Positions 32,341-40,995 of a stretch of 64,000 bases of DNA are shown here, in pieces (position 1 is the stretch's first letter; each line of letters begins with the position of its first letter). A model generated the notes under the pieces. It saw nothing but the letters and a program-made list of their open reading frames with translations, was not told the origin of the DNA and searched no databases. The position numbers were made by a program, and so were the translations under genes. Source of the stretch: Ruminococcus flavefaciens ND2009 (lineage in GTDB: Bacteria; Bacillota; Clostridia; Oscillospirales; Ruminococcaceae); contig NZ_JHXI01000007.1 of the NCBI RefSeq assembly GCF_000621785.1, positions 1-64,000 of the forward strand. The letters are read 5' to 3'.

Positions 32341-33015
32341 TCAAGAGTGCGTTCCGCTGTTTTCTGAAAGGTTAATTACTGCGATATTGCCGTTGGGGTA
32401 CCTGTATGAGATAACTGTTGAATCTGCTGATACGATTATGCTGTCCTTTAGTATGAGACTGCGGGGAGCGTTTTCCGTACCGTTTTCCGCAAGCTGAGTA
32501 AGGAGCCCGTACATCCCCGACGCCTTTTCGTCGGTGGTCATGGCTCTGAACTCCTCGGTCTTCATGTAATCGGTGACCGCACGGGTCACCTCCTTCATGT
32601 CGGAAACATCTCCCCTGTATTCCGTTTCCTGACTTATCAATGCATCCTCCTTCGCAGCACCGTCCGAGCTGTTGGTGTCATCGGGGGAATGAAAGGCGTT
32701 TCCCCCTCCCAACAGCTCATCTGATGTGCCTGTATATATTTTTCCTCCCGAAAGCATAGTGCCCCCAAGACTGTACTGCTTTTCCGGCGGCTCTGACATC
32801 ACGGTCCCGCCGCGTATCACGCTTTTTTCGCCGCCTCTGTACATATAGTGCCCCAGTGTTCCCACTGCCAGTGCAGCTGCTGTCATGCAGGCTGCGGCAA
32901 CACAGGTACGCCATATGGGCTTTTTTGTATGTTTCAGCTTCCTTTCCGGAGCTGCCTCTTCTATGAGGTCGTCGCTTATTTCACCGAGTGCCTCTAAAAA
33001 CTGCATCTCATTCAT
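32341..33015 (-). CDS. Single-pass membrane protein, putative anti-sigma factor 4
   Basis: 224 residues: a cytoplasmic N-terminus (MNEMQFLEALGEISDDLIEEAA), a transmembrane helix (about 35-57) and a Gly/Ser-rich spacer. The extracellular domain (about 135-215) clearly matches residues ~375-445 of the secreted protein at 29123: both contain (A/S)ENGTEN-P-SLI, a preceding EF-(A/H) helix and a following YP-G-I-(V/S)-L segment. The start overlaps the sigma stop by four bases (ATGA). The anti-sigma role is inferred from topology and order. It is shorter than the other three partners and lacks their Thr-rich linker. Confidence 0.65.
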   Translation of the reverse strand: MNEMQFLEALGEISDDLIEEAAPERKLKHTKKPIWRTCVAAACMTAAALAVGTLGHYMYRGGEKSVIRGGTVMSEPPEKQYSLGGTMLSGGKIYTGTSDELLGGGNAFHSPDDTNSSDGAAKEDALISQETEYRGDVSDMKEVTRAVTDYMKTEEFRAMTTDEKASGMYGLLTQLAENGTENAPRSLILKDSIIVSADSTVISYRYPNGNIAVINLSENSGTHS

Positions 33016-33566
33016 ATCCCCGCCCCCTCCTTTTCAAGGTATCTCTTCAGCAATTTCCTTGTTTTCTTCAATATGGAGGCAACCTTGTATTCTTTTATAC
33101 CGCAGGTCTCCGCGATCTCGGATATGGGGCACATATACCAGTATCTCCGCAGAAAGATCACCCGCTCCGTTTCGGTGAGCTCCCGCAGGAACCTCTCCGC
33201 AAGATCCCTCAGCTCAAGCTTTTCCGTAATACCCGAAGTGCTGTCGGGCACACAGTCCCTGAGCTCGTCAAGAGCGACCTTTACGAAGTCACCGCCCCGC
33301 CTGGCGGCATTTCTTTTCTTATACATATTCAGCGCGGAATTCCTTACCAGCCTTGCGATGTAAGCCTTGAGATTTTCGGGCTTTTCCGGCGGTATGGTAT
33401 CCCACAGCCTTAGATAGGTGTCATTAAGACATTCTTCCGAGTCCTCACTGTCATGGAGTATCCCATAGACGATAGTATTGCAGTAAGCGCCGTATTTGCT
33501 GCGGGTCTCGGCGATAGCGTCTTCCGAGCGACGGAAATAGAGTTCGATTATTTCCTGGTCTTCCAT
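33012..33566 (-). CDS. RNA polymerase ECF-type sigma factor 4
   Basis: 184 residues, the same length as the other three. Region 2: EECLNDTYLRLWDTIPPEKP and LKAYIARLVRNSALNMYKKR. Region 4: RVIFLRRYWYMCPISEIAETCGIKEYKVASILKKTRKLLKRYL. The start is the ATG at 33566 after GAAGGAGGC; the frame runs open to 33764 but those residues are upstream leader. Its upstream region has GTCTATAT where sigma 3 has GACTATAT, possibly a shared -10 element. Confidence 0.88.
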   Translation of the reverse strand: MEDQEIIELYFRRSEDAIAETRSKYGAYCNTIVYGILHDSEDSEECLNDTYLRLWDTIPPEKPENLKAYIARLVRNSALNMYKKRNAARRGGDFVKVALDELRDCVPDSTSGITEKLELRDLAERFLRELTETERVIFLRRYWYMCPISEIAETCGIKEYKVASILKKTRKLLKRYLEKEGAGI

Positions 33567-33722
33567 TGCTCTGCCTCCTTCACTTATATAGACAATTTTT
33601 TGGTGTGATAAAAAGTAGAATAAATGTGAATTTTTTGTAAATCTTGTACCGGGTCTTGTGAAAACGGAGCTGATGTAATAATTATACCACAACTCCGTAC
33701 AATTGCAAGCCCCACTCACGCC

Positions 33723-33751
33723 TTGCAATAAAACCGAAGCAGTGATATAAT
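33723..33751 (+). promoter_or_regulatory. SigmaA promoter of recQ
   Basis: TTGCAA (33723-33728), 17 bases, TATAAT (33746-33751), about 30 bases before the ATG. Confidence 0.8.
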
Positions 33752-33781
33752 AATATAAAACCAAGAGAAGGAGCGGGCAGA

Positions 33782-35632
33782 ATGGACAAGCTTTCCGTAC
33801 TAAAAGAATATTTCGGTCACAGGGCGTTCCGCAGCGGTCAGGAGGAGCTCATCGACCATATCCTGGGCGGCTGCGACGTGCTGGGTATCATGCCTACGGG
33901 AGCGGGAAAGTCCCTGTGCTATCAGGTGCCTGCCCTTATGCTGAGGGGTGTCACCATAGTCATATCTCCCCTTATCTCCCTTATGAAGGACCAGGTAAGC
34001 GCTCTCACCGCAGCAGGAGTCAGCGCCGCCTGTATCAACAGCTCCCTCACTCAGGAGGAGTATGCAGAGACCATGTACCGCGCCTGCCGCGGCGAATACA
34101 AGCTCATCTACATAGCTCCCGAACGCCTGGGCACCCGTGAGATAAGCAGCCTTGTGTCATCGGTGGAAATATCCATGGTCACCATCGACGAGGCGCACTG
34201 CGTCTCACAGTGGGGACAGGACTTCCGTCCAAGCTATATACATATTGCAGGATTTGTAGAGAGCCTACCCTGCCGCCCCATAGTCAGCGCCTTTACTGCA
34301 ACTGCCACGGATACGGTAAGGGAGGATATAGTCCGTCTTCTGGGGCTGCGCGAGCCATTTACGCTGGTGACGGGCTTCGACCGCCCCAACCTATATTTTG
34401 CTGTGAAAAAGCCGCAGAACAAGTACAATGAGCTCCGCAGACTCATCGGCGATATGGAGGATAAATGCGGTATCGTTTACTGCCTCTCACGGAAAAGTGT
34501 GGAGGAGGTCTGCGAAAAGCTGTGCAGCGACGGCTTCTCCGCCACAAGGTACCACGCCGGGCTCTCCGACAGTGAAAGACGCGCCAATCAGGAGGACTTC
34601 ATCTACGACCGCAAGCGGATAATGGTGGCGACCAATGCCTTCGGAATGGGTATAGACAAGTCCGACGTTTCCTTCGTTATCCACTACAATATGCCCAAGA
34701 ACATCGAGAGCTACTATCAGGAGGCAGGCCGCGCGGGACGTGACGGCAGCCCCGCAAAGTGCATACTGCTGTACGGTCCATCGGACGTGCGCACCAATGA
34801 CTTCATGATAGAGCGGAGCCGCGACGAGAACACCGAGCTATCCGACGAGGAAAAGGAGATAATGCTTGAAAGGGACAAGGAGCGGCTGAAGGAAATGACC
34901 TTCTATTCCACCGCCACAAGCTGTCTCAGAGAGTTCATGCTGCGGTATTTCGGTGAGAAAGCTCCCTCATACTGCGGAAACTGCTCCTGCTGTATCGACG
35001 GCTTCGAGGAGGCGGACATAACCGTGGACGCCCAAAAGATAGTCTCCTGCGTGTTCAGGGTAAAGCAGAAGGGCAGATACTTCGGCAAGGGCATGATAGT
35101 TGACATACTCAGGGGAAGCGAGAACGAAAGGCTGCTCTCACTGGGCTTTGACAGGCTCTCCACCTACGGCATCATGAGCGATACTCCCGCAAGGCGTATC
35201 CGCGCAGAGCTTGACCACCTTGCCGCTGAGGGCTATCTGGGCTTCAGCGACGGCGAATACCCTGTGGTGGAGCTCACCGCGCTCTCCGCAAAGCTGTTGA
35301 AGGAACGTATCCCCGTAACCATGAAGCTCCCCATAGAAAAAACGGAGAAAAAGAAGAAAAAAGACAGCGGTCTCACTCAGAACGAGACCCTGTTTGCAAA
35401 GCTCAGGCAGCTCCGAAGCAGACTGGCTCAGGAGGCAAGGGTGCCTGCATATATTGTTTTCACCGACGCCGCCCTGGAGGATATGTGCAGAGTGCTCCCC
35501 ACCACCGCCGAGGAATTCCTGACGGTATCGGGTGTGGGAAGGCGCAAGGCTGAAAAGTACGGCGAGGACTTCTGTGCTCTCATAAGCGAGCACCTCAGAA
35601 GCGAAAATGACCACCGTGGAGGTACACTATGA
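33782..35632 (+). CDS. recQ: ATP-dependent DNA helicase RecQ
   Basis: 616 residues, a 3'-5' helicase in recombination and repair. Helicase domain 1 carries Walker A MPTGAGKSLCYQVPA and DEAH box TIDEAHCVSQWGQDFRP. Domain 2 has ATNAFGMGIDKSDV and YYQEAGRAGRDG. The RecQ zinc-binding cysteines are in CLREFMLRYFG...CGNCSCC. A winged-helix RQC and a C-terminal HRDC (about 530-605) complete the family's usual layout. The ATG at 33782 follows AGAAGGAGC. The stop overlaps the start of the response regulator gene by four bases. Confidence 0.93.
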   Translation: MDKLSVLKEYFGHRAFRSGQEELIDHILGGCDVLGIMPTGAGKSLCYQVPALMLRGVTIVISPLISLMKDQVSALTAAGVSAACINSSLTQEEYAETMYRACRGEYKLIYIAPERLGTREISSLVSSVEISMVTIDEAHCVSQWGQDFRPSYIHIAGFVESLPCRPIVSAFTATATDTVREDIVRLLGLREPFTLVTGFDRPNLYFAVKKPQNKYNELRRLIGDMEDKCGIVYCLSRKSVEEVCEKLCSDGFSATRYHAGLSDSERRANQEDFIYDRKRIMVATNAFGMGIDKSDVSFVIHYNMPKNIESYYQEAGRAGRDGSPAKCILLYGPSDVRTNDFMIERSRDENTELSDEEKEIMLERDKERLKEMTFYSTATSCLREFMLRYFGEKAPSYCGNCSCCIDGFEEADITVDAQKIVSCVFRVKQKGRYFGKGMIVDILRGSENERLLSLGFDRLSTYGIMSDTPARRIRAELDHLAAEGYLGFSDGEYPVVELTALSAKLLKERIPVTMKLPIEKTEKKKKKDSGLTQNETLFAKLRQLRSRLAQEARVPAYIVFTDAALEDMCRVLPTTAEEFLTVSGVGRRKAEKYGEDFCALISEHLRSENDHRGGTL

Positions 35633-36318
35633 AGAAAATACTTACCGCCGAGGACGACAGGGAGATAAACCGCCTTATCTGCGAATATCTCTCCTCTCAG
35701 GGCTATGAGACCATACCGGCGATGAACGGACTTGACGCAGTGCGCATGGTCCGCGAGCAGGAGGACATCTCACTGCTGATACTGGACATCATGCTCCCCT
35801 ACCAGAGCGGCGACATGGTGCTGACAAAGATACGGGAGTTCTCGGATATTCCCGTCATAATCGTTTCCGCCAAGAGCGATACGCGCTCAAAGATAGACCT
35901 TATCCGCATGGGCGCCGACGACTATCTGACAAAGCCATTCGACCTTGACGAGCTACTTGTCCGCGTGGAGGCTGTGCTGAGAAGATATGACAGCGACGGC
36001 AGCCGAAAAAAGGAAGCAGAGGTGCTCACCTGCAAGAACCTGACCCTTGACATCACGGCAGGCACGGCAGCGGTCTGCGGCAGCATCATGTCCCTGACGA
36101 GCAAGGAATTCGCCATACTGGAGCTTATGCTGAAAAGTCCCCAGAAGCTTTGGTCCAAGGCGAACCTCTTTGAGAGCGTGTGGGGAGAGTCCTACATAAG
36201 CGACGACAAGACAGTTAAGGTGCACATGAGCAATATCCGCCAGAAGCTGAAAAAGCTTGACCCCGACACCGAGTACATCGAGACCGTCTGGGGCATGGGA
36301 TACCGCCTCGTAACTTGA
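35629..36318 (+). CDS. OmpR/PhoB-family response regulator
   Basis: 229 residues. The receiver domain (1-115) has the acidic pair E8/D9-D10, phosphoacceptor Asp 53 in LILDIMLP, a Ser in IIVSAKSD and Lys in LTKPFD. The C-terminal winged helix (about 130-227) ends in ETVWGMGYRLV. It is translationally coupled to recQ (ATGA overlap), which is unusual. The matching histidine kinase is at 38079, after an ABC exporter pair. The set resembles bacteriocin or antibiotic sensing/resistance modules (BcrAB or LanFE type). Confidence 0.9.
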   Translation: MKKILTAEDDREINRLICEYLSSQGYETIPAMNGLDAVRMVREQEDISLLILDIMLPYQSGDMVLTKIREFSDIPVIIVSAKSDTRSKIDLIRMGADDYLTKPFDLDELLVRVEAVLRRYDSDGSRKKEAEVLTCKNLTLDITAGTAAVCGSIMSLTSKEFAILELMLKSPQKLWSKANLFESVWGESYISDDKTVKVHMSNIRQKLKKLDPDTEYIETVWGMGYRLVT

Positions 36319-36399
36319 CACTTTCTTTACCTTTGGCTTTACCTTTTCTGAACCTTTCCATGTTAGAATAAGGTCAGCAAAACGAAAGGAGGCGGCGCT

Positions 36400-37314
36400 A
36401 TGGGCAATAGCGTTATAACAATGACCAATATCACCAAGCGCTTCAAAAAAGCCGAGGTGGTGAAAAATTTCAGCCTTGATGTAAAAAAAGGCAGTATTAC
36501 GGGACTAATCGGTCCCAACGGTGCAGGAAAGACCACCATCATGAAGATACTTGCGGGACTTATGTTCCAGACCTCGGGAGAGCTGAGCTTCTACGGCAGC
36601 CGCGATGACCTGGACCTGAACCGCAGACGCATGAGCTTCATGATAGAGGCTCCCATTGTGGACTACAAAATGACCGCATATGAGAACCTGAACTATGTGC
36701 GCTATGTAAGGGGCTATCCCGACAAAAAGCGTATAGATGAGGTGCTGGACATCGTTGGTCTGAAGGACACAGGCAGGAAGAAGGCTCTCAAGTTCTCCCT
36801 TGGTATGAGGCAGAGACTGGGCATCGCAATGGCTCTCCTCACAAAGCCCGAGGTCCTGGTGCTGGACGAGCCCGTCAACGGTCTTGACCCAGAGGGCATA
36901 GTAGAGGTAAGGCATATACTGCAAAAGCTTTCGGAGGATCAGGGCGTCACCATACTCATATCAAGCCACCTGCTGTCCGAGCTTTCTGAGCTATGCACGG
37001 ACTTCTCCATAATCAACAAGGGACAGCTTGTGGAAAATCTCAGCCTTGAGGAGCTTCACGACAGGTGCCGCAGCCACATAGTGCTGAGGACAAACAACAC
37101 CGAAAAGACCGCAGCCGTGCTTGAGGATAAGCTTTCCATCGGCAGCTACAAGGTGCTCCAGAGCGGAGACATCGAGATATATGAGCAGCTTGACGCTGTG
37201 GAGCGTATTTCAAAGACCGTTACCGACAGCGGCTGCATAATCACCAAGCTTTACGAATCGGGACAGTCCCTTGAGGACTATTATCTTGAAAAGGTAGGTG
37301 GCAGCCATGAGTAA
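36400..37314 (+). CDS. ABC transporter ATP-binding protein
   Basis: 304 residues, BcrA/CcmA-like. Walker A is LIGPNGAGKTTIMKILAG, signature FSLGMRQRLGIAMALL, Walker B VLVLDEPVNGLDPEG, and H-loop ISSHLL. The C-terminal ~85 residues are a typical accessory region. The start follows AAAGGAGG. It overlaps the permease start by 8 bases. It is likely an export pump for a peptide or antibiotic, controlled by the flanking two-component system. Confidence 0.9.
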   Translation: MGNSVITMTNITKRFKKAEVVKNFSLDVKKGSITGLIGPNGAGKTTIMKILAGLMFQTSGELSFYGSRDDLDLNRRRMSFMIEAPIVDYKMTAYENLNYVRYVRGYPDKKRIDEVLDIVGLKDTGRKKALKFSLGMRQRLGIAMALLTKPEVLVLDEPVNGLDPEGIVEVRHILQKLSEDQGVTILISSHLLSELSELCTDFSIINKGQLVENLSLEELHDRCRSHIVLRTNNTEKTAAVLEDKLSIGSYKVLQSGDIEIYEQLDAVERISKTVTDSGCIITKLYESGQSLEDYYLEKVGGSHE

Positions 37315-38047
37315 TTACATAAAAGCAGAGCTTTACCGCATAACAAGAGGAAGAAGCGTATTGGCATACATACTGTTTGGTTTTATGTTGCTGGCATTAG
37401 TATTTGGCACCTTCATGTCGGATCCTCTTCACCCCAGCTATAAGGTGGCAGCAGGCAGCTTTCCGATTATGGCTTGTATGATGACAATGTGTGCAGGATC
37501 ACTATTAGGAAAGCATTACACAAACCGCACTGCACACTACGAAATAATGGACGGCGCAAATGTCCACAAGCTCATATGGTACAGGATCATAGTATATACA
37601 TCGCTTCTTACGGTGCTGTACTTTATCCCCCTGAGCCTGATAATGCTGATATATTCTCATAATTTGAAGACGATCATGGCTATCGCGCTGCTTTATATCG
37701 TTTTTCTGAGGATGACAATGTTTGTCATCGGCATATCCATGACGATAAAGACAGGGGAAGGCATTGTTTTAGCGTATGTCAGGATAATTCTTGAGAGTAT
37801 CGTCTCAATTCTGGGACTTGCTTCAAATGAAGACGCAGTTATCTCAATGTCAGATACTGCTGTTGCCCTATTCGGGTGGTTTCCGGCAACGGAATGTACA
37901 CTTGTTGCAAACGGCTGCCTCAGCGGAGGGCTTGTGGCAAAGGCGCTCATCGGCTTTATCATCGAGTTTGCGATAATGTACGCTCTCGCCTATACTTCTC
38001 ACAAGAGAAAGTGGTATGTAAGGACTACTATCGGCGGTCACGTTTAA
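37307..38047 (+). CDS. ABC-2-type permease
   Basis: 246 residues with about six hydrophobic segments (near 18-36, 50-70, 100-122, 130-150, 158-175, 218-235). It is the partner of the ATPase at 36400. The ATG at 37307 is chosen over a GTG at 37298; AAGGTAGGTGG precedes it. Its codon use is more AT-rich in the middle than that of the flanking genes. Confidence 0.85.
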   Translation: MSNYIKAELYRITRGRSVLAYILFGFMLLALVFGTFMSDPLHPSYKVAAGSFPIMACMMTMCAGSLLGKHYTNRTAHYEIMDGANVHKLIWYRIIVYTSLLTVLYFIPLSLIMLIYSHNLKTIMAIALLYIVFLRMTMFVIGISMTIKTGEGIVLAYVRIILESIVSILGLASNEDAVISMSDTAVALFGWFPATECTLVANGCLSGGLVAKALIGFIIEFAIMYALAYTSHKRKWYVRTTIGGHV

Positions 38048-38078
38048 AATCACAGATCAGGAAAAGGAGGTTCACGCT

Positions 38079-38975
38079 ATGGAAATTTTACTTGGAGCAG
38101 TCTGCGTGTGCCTCATTGTGCTTTCGGCAGTGCTGCTGCGGAAATATCTGTCCGTAAAGCGTAATATCCGCAGCTTCTCACAGGAGCTTGAAAAGCTGAA
38201 GGACAGCGGCTACAGCCAGCCTCTGAAGGTGTCGGACTTCGATAAGGATATAGTGGAGCTGGCGGTAAAGGTCAACGAGCACACCGACATACAGCGGAAA
38301 CTTGCCATGGAATACGATGAGAGCAGGCGTCAGCTGAACACAGTAATATCCGGTATCTCCCATGACTTCCGTACGCCGCTGACTGCTTCCCTGGGCTATT
38401 TGCAGATGATAGAGAAAAGCGGCGGACTTACGGGAAAAAGCTCAGAATATCTCAGTATCGCCATGGAGAAGAACCGCTATCTAAAGGAGCTCTCCGACGA
38501 GTTTTTCGAGCTCACAAAAACAGAGAGCGGAGGCGAGGAGCTTGCCTTCGAGGAGGTAAATCTCAGCAATCTCCTGACGGAAGCAGTTCTGGAGCAGCAC
38601 TCCTGGATCTCAGCGCGTAACATCGCTGCGGACTTTTCCATATCCGAGGGTATAATGACAGAGACCGACAGGCACTGCCTTACAAGGATACTCAGCAACC
38701 TTATGTCCAACTCCGAGAAATACACAGTTGACCGCTTCGGCGTTACGCTGAGCCGCAGTGATGACCATATAAGGCTCCGTGTGGAGAACACCGTTGCGGA
38801 CAGCGAGTCCGTGGATACAGACAGAGTCTTCGAGCCCTTTTACCGCATGGCTTCACGGACAACAGGCGGCTCGGGACTGGGGCTGTATGTGGTGAAGCTG
38901 CTCTGCAACAGGCTCGGCTGGGACGCAAAAGCAGAGATGAATGGGAATATCTTTTCCGTCGAGATAATAATATGA
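38079..38975 (+). CDS. Sensor histidine kinase
   Basis: 298 residues with a single N-terminal transmembrane helix (about 4-22) and almost no extracellular domain. DHp His 95 lies in SGISHDFRTPL. N box ILSNLMSNSEKY and G box GGSGLGLYVVKLL are intact. This short intramembrane-sensing form is typical of kinases paired with ABC exporters that detect antimicrobial peptides. The start follows AAAAGGAGG. Confidence 0.9.
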   Translation: MEILLGAVCVCLIVLSAVLLRKYLSVKRNIRSFSQELEKLKDSGYSQPLKVSDFDKDIVELAVKVNEHTDIQRKLAMEYDESRRQLNTVISGISHDFRTPLTASLGYLQMIEKSGGLTGKSSEYLSIAMEKNRYLKELSDEFFELTKTESGGEELAFEEVNLSNLLTEAVLEQHSWISARNIAADFSISEGIMTETDRHCLTRILSNLMSNSEKYTVDRFGVTLSRSDDHIRLRVENTVADSESVDTDRVFEPFYRMASRTTGGSGLGLYVVKLLCNRLGWDAKAEMNGNIFSVEIII

Positions 38976-39004
38976 AAAGCCGTATGGTCGGGAATGTTAT
39001 CTAT

Positions 39005-39153
39005 GATTTGAGTGAATAGTGATTAGTGAATAGTGAATAGTTGTGGTGTCGCCTTCGGCGACGTTATTTAAATAATGTGAGCGCAGCGAACACATTAACT
39101 AATCACTAACCACTATGCACTAATCACTATTAGCGCTTGCGCTAATAGTGATT
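39005..39153. repeat. Multi-stem palindromic intergenic element, second copy type
   Basis: A perfect 15-base stem with a 2-base loop (39122-39136 with 39139-39153), a GTCGCC-TTC-GGCGAC hairpin (39048-39062), an AATGTG/CACATT stem, and an outer stem built from AATAGTGAT/ATCACTATT units. The same design (terminal perfect hairpin, tandem short units forming the outer stem, GATTTGAGT start) is seen at 20474-20619. Confidence 0.65.
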
Positions 39154-39253
39154 TTCTCAATAAATAATGCCGAACTATTGCAATCTATGGAGGGCTGTGC
39201 TATAATGAAGGCAGACAGCAATGCACCAAAAATCAAGAAAGCAGGTGAACGCA

Positions 39254-40975
39254 ATGAAAATCAAAAAGATCACAGCTGCATTTACAGCAGCGGCACTTCT
39301 CCCCTTCTCCACAGGTATTATACCCATGTCCGCAAATGCCTTCAGTTCAGACCCCGACAGTGATGAATACGCCCCCGAATGGGTACCCGATGACCTTGAG
39401 TCTGCTATCGGATTCTGCAACACCTACGGTGCTACACATTATGAGAACGGCTATCTCTGCATTGTTTTCCCCGAGGATATAATGACAGGTCCCGCCGACT
39501 CCATCGGTAAGGAACGTTACAGCTTCGAGACAGAAGGAAATGCAATGCTTGAGGTGGGACGCAAGAAAATACTCGGCAAAATGTTCAAAGACTTCAATGT
39601 GCAGGTATACCGTGCATGGACCGCAGGTGACTTTGAAGCTTCCGTTATCGACACATGGGCACAGCCCTCGGATCCCAATAAGGGTATCACCAATGAAGCT
39701 GCACACTATTCCTTCTCCGTTGACGAAAACTACAATATCACCGAGACCGATATACTCGGCTGGGCTCCCGACTGTCCTGCTGAGTTCAGCAGGTACGTTG
39801 AAAAGAACGGTCAGCTCTCCGTAAAGGATAACTGTGCTGTGTTCTGCCTTACATATAACAGCGGAACTCCCGATGAATGGACGAGGACAGAATACGACGG
39901 TGACTGCTTTGTGCTTAAAGATGTGCTGTCGGCAAATGTGACCGAGGATAATATCAGAGACGGCGGCGAAATCAGCAACGTCTATGTTTACGAGGCGGTA
40001 AAGGACGGCTATAGCAAGATCTCCTACGGCTGCGCTCCCGTTTACAGCTCATCGGCGCCTAAGGAGACCATAACCGCAGACTGCGTCGTGCTGGATAACG
40101 CACAGACCGTTCTGCTCTCAGGTGACAGAAGGATAACCGTTAAGGACTACGAGAGCGGCAAGCTCATTGACATTGAAAAGAACAAGGGCTTTTCTGTAAA
40201 TCAGATAGTCAATACTCCCGGCAGCGCTCCAAAATTAGCGGATATTACTTCAAATCCCTGTATAGTCCGCAATGTGGAGTATTTCCTTGACGATACGACT
40301 TTTTTGATGACTCCCGACGGCTTCTCTGTTCCAACTTTTCCTGATACAGCCCTCACTGCCGAGGATCACAAGGAAGTCACAAAGTACGACAACGGCGCTG
40401 AGGACATCGTATACAAGGTAATTGCTGAGCCCACGGGTGATGTGAACGGCGACGGCTACCTCACCATCGCAGATATGCTCCTTATGCAGAAATGGCTCCT
40501 GTCAGGCTCTGATACGGAGCTGGCTGACTGGAGGGCAGGCGACCTGAACAAGGACGAAGTCATCGACGCTTTCGACCTCGTTCTCATGAGAAAGGCTATT
40601 ATCAGCAAGCCTGTGGCTCCCGTTTCGGTGAGCATTACACAGACAGGCGGAATAATGGGCGTTCATAACGAATGGAAGATATATCAGGAAGACGGAGAAT
40701 ATAAGCTGTCCGCTCCCGCGCACAACGGAGACTACAATAATGATGTAAACCTGATCTATAATATAACCAAACAGGATTACAGCAGTATCATGTCTGAGAA
40801 CTACGCAAAAATAATTGAAGAAGGCGCAAATGACACGGGGCTCCTTGTTAACGACGGCTTCGCATATCACTATGTGATAACCTATGCAAACGGTGATACT
40901 GCCGAAACAACACGCTCATTCAGCGAGGTGGCACTCAAGCTGCGCGATCTGACCTATAAGTATCAGGAGCAGTAA
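39254..40975 (+). CDS. Secreted protein with internal dockerin
   Basis: 573 residues. A signal peptide (MKIKKITAAFTAAALLPFST) is followed by a ~370-residue region without a family I recognise; its opening (DDLESAIGFCNTYGATHYENGYLCIVF) weakly resembles a stretch in the LRR-dockerin protein at 6477. The dockerin is internal (about 400-460: GDVNGDGYLTIADMLLMQKW and GDLNKDEVIDAFDLVLMRKA), followed by a ~110-residue C-terminal domain (residues ~465-573). Internal dockerins are less common than terminal ones. The ATG at 39254 follows GCAGGTGA; an in-frame ATG at 39221 lacks this. Confidence 0.8.
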   Translation: MKIKKITAAFTAAALLPFSTGIIPMSANAFSSDPDSDEYAPEWVPDDLESAIGFCNTYGATHYENGYLCIVFPEDIMTGPADSIGKERYSFETEGNAMLEVGRKKILGKMFKDFNVQVYRAWTAGDFEASVIDTWAQPSDPNKGITNEAAHYSFSVDENYNITETDILGWAPDCPAEFSRYVEKNGQLSVKDNCAVFCLTYNSGTPDEWTRTEYDGDCFVLKDVLSANVTEDNIRDGGEISNVYVYEAVKDGYSKISYGCAPVYSSSAPKETITADCVVLDNAQTVLLSGDRRITVKDYESGKLIDIEKNKGFSVNQIVNTPGSAPKLADITSNPCIVRNVEYFLDDTTFLMTPDGFSVPTFPDTALTAEDHKEVTKYDNGAEDIVYKVIAEPTGDVNGDGYLTIADMLLMQKWLLSGSDTELADWRAGDLNKDEVIDAFDLVLMRKAIISKPVAPVSVSITQTGGIMGVHNEWKIYQEDGEYKLSAPAHNGDYNNDVNLIYNITKQDYSSIMSENYAKIIEEGANDTGLLVNDGFAYHYVITYANGDTAETTRSFSEVALKLRDLTYKYQEQ

Positions 40976-40995
40976 TACCACCAGAGGAGTTTTTA

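Noticed and set aside
22945..33600. TGARAC-N18-ACTAA motif upstream of sigma 3 and sigma 4
   Set aside because: Not present. These genes instead share a CTATAT-type -10-like element, and without a convincing shared -35 I did not list it as a promoter.
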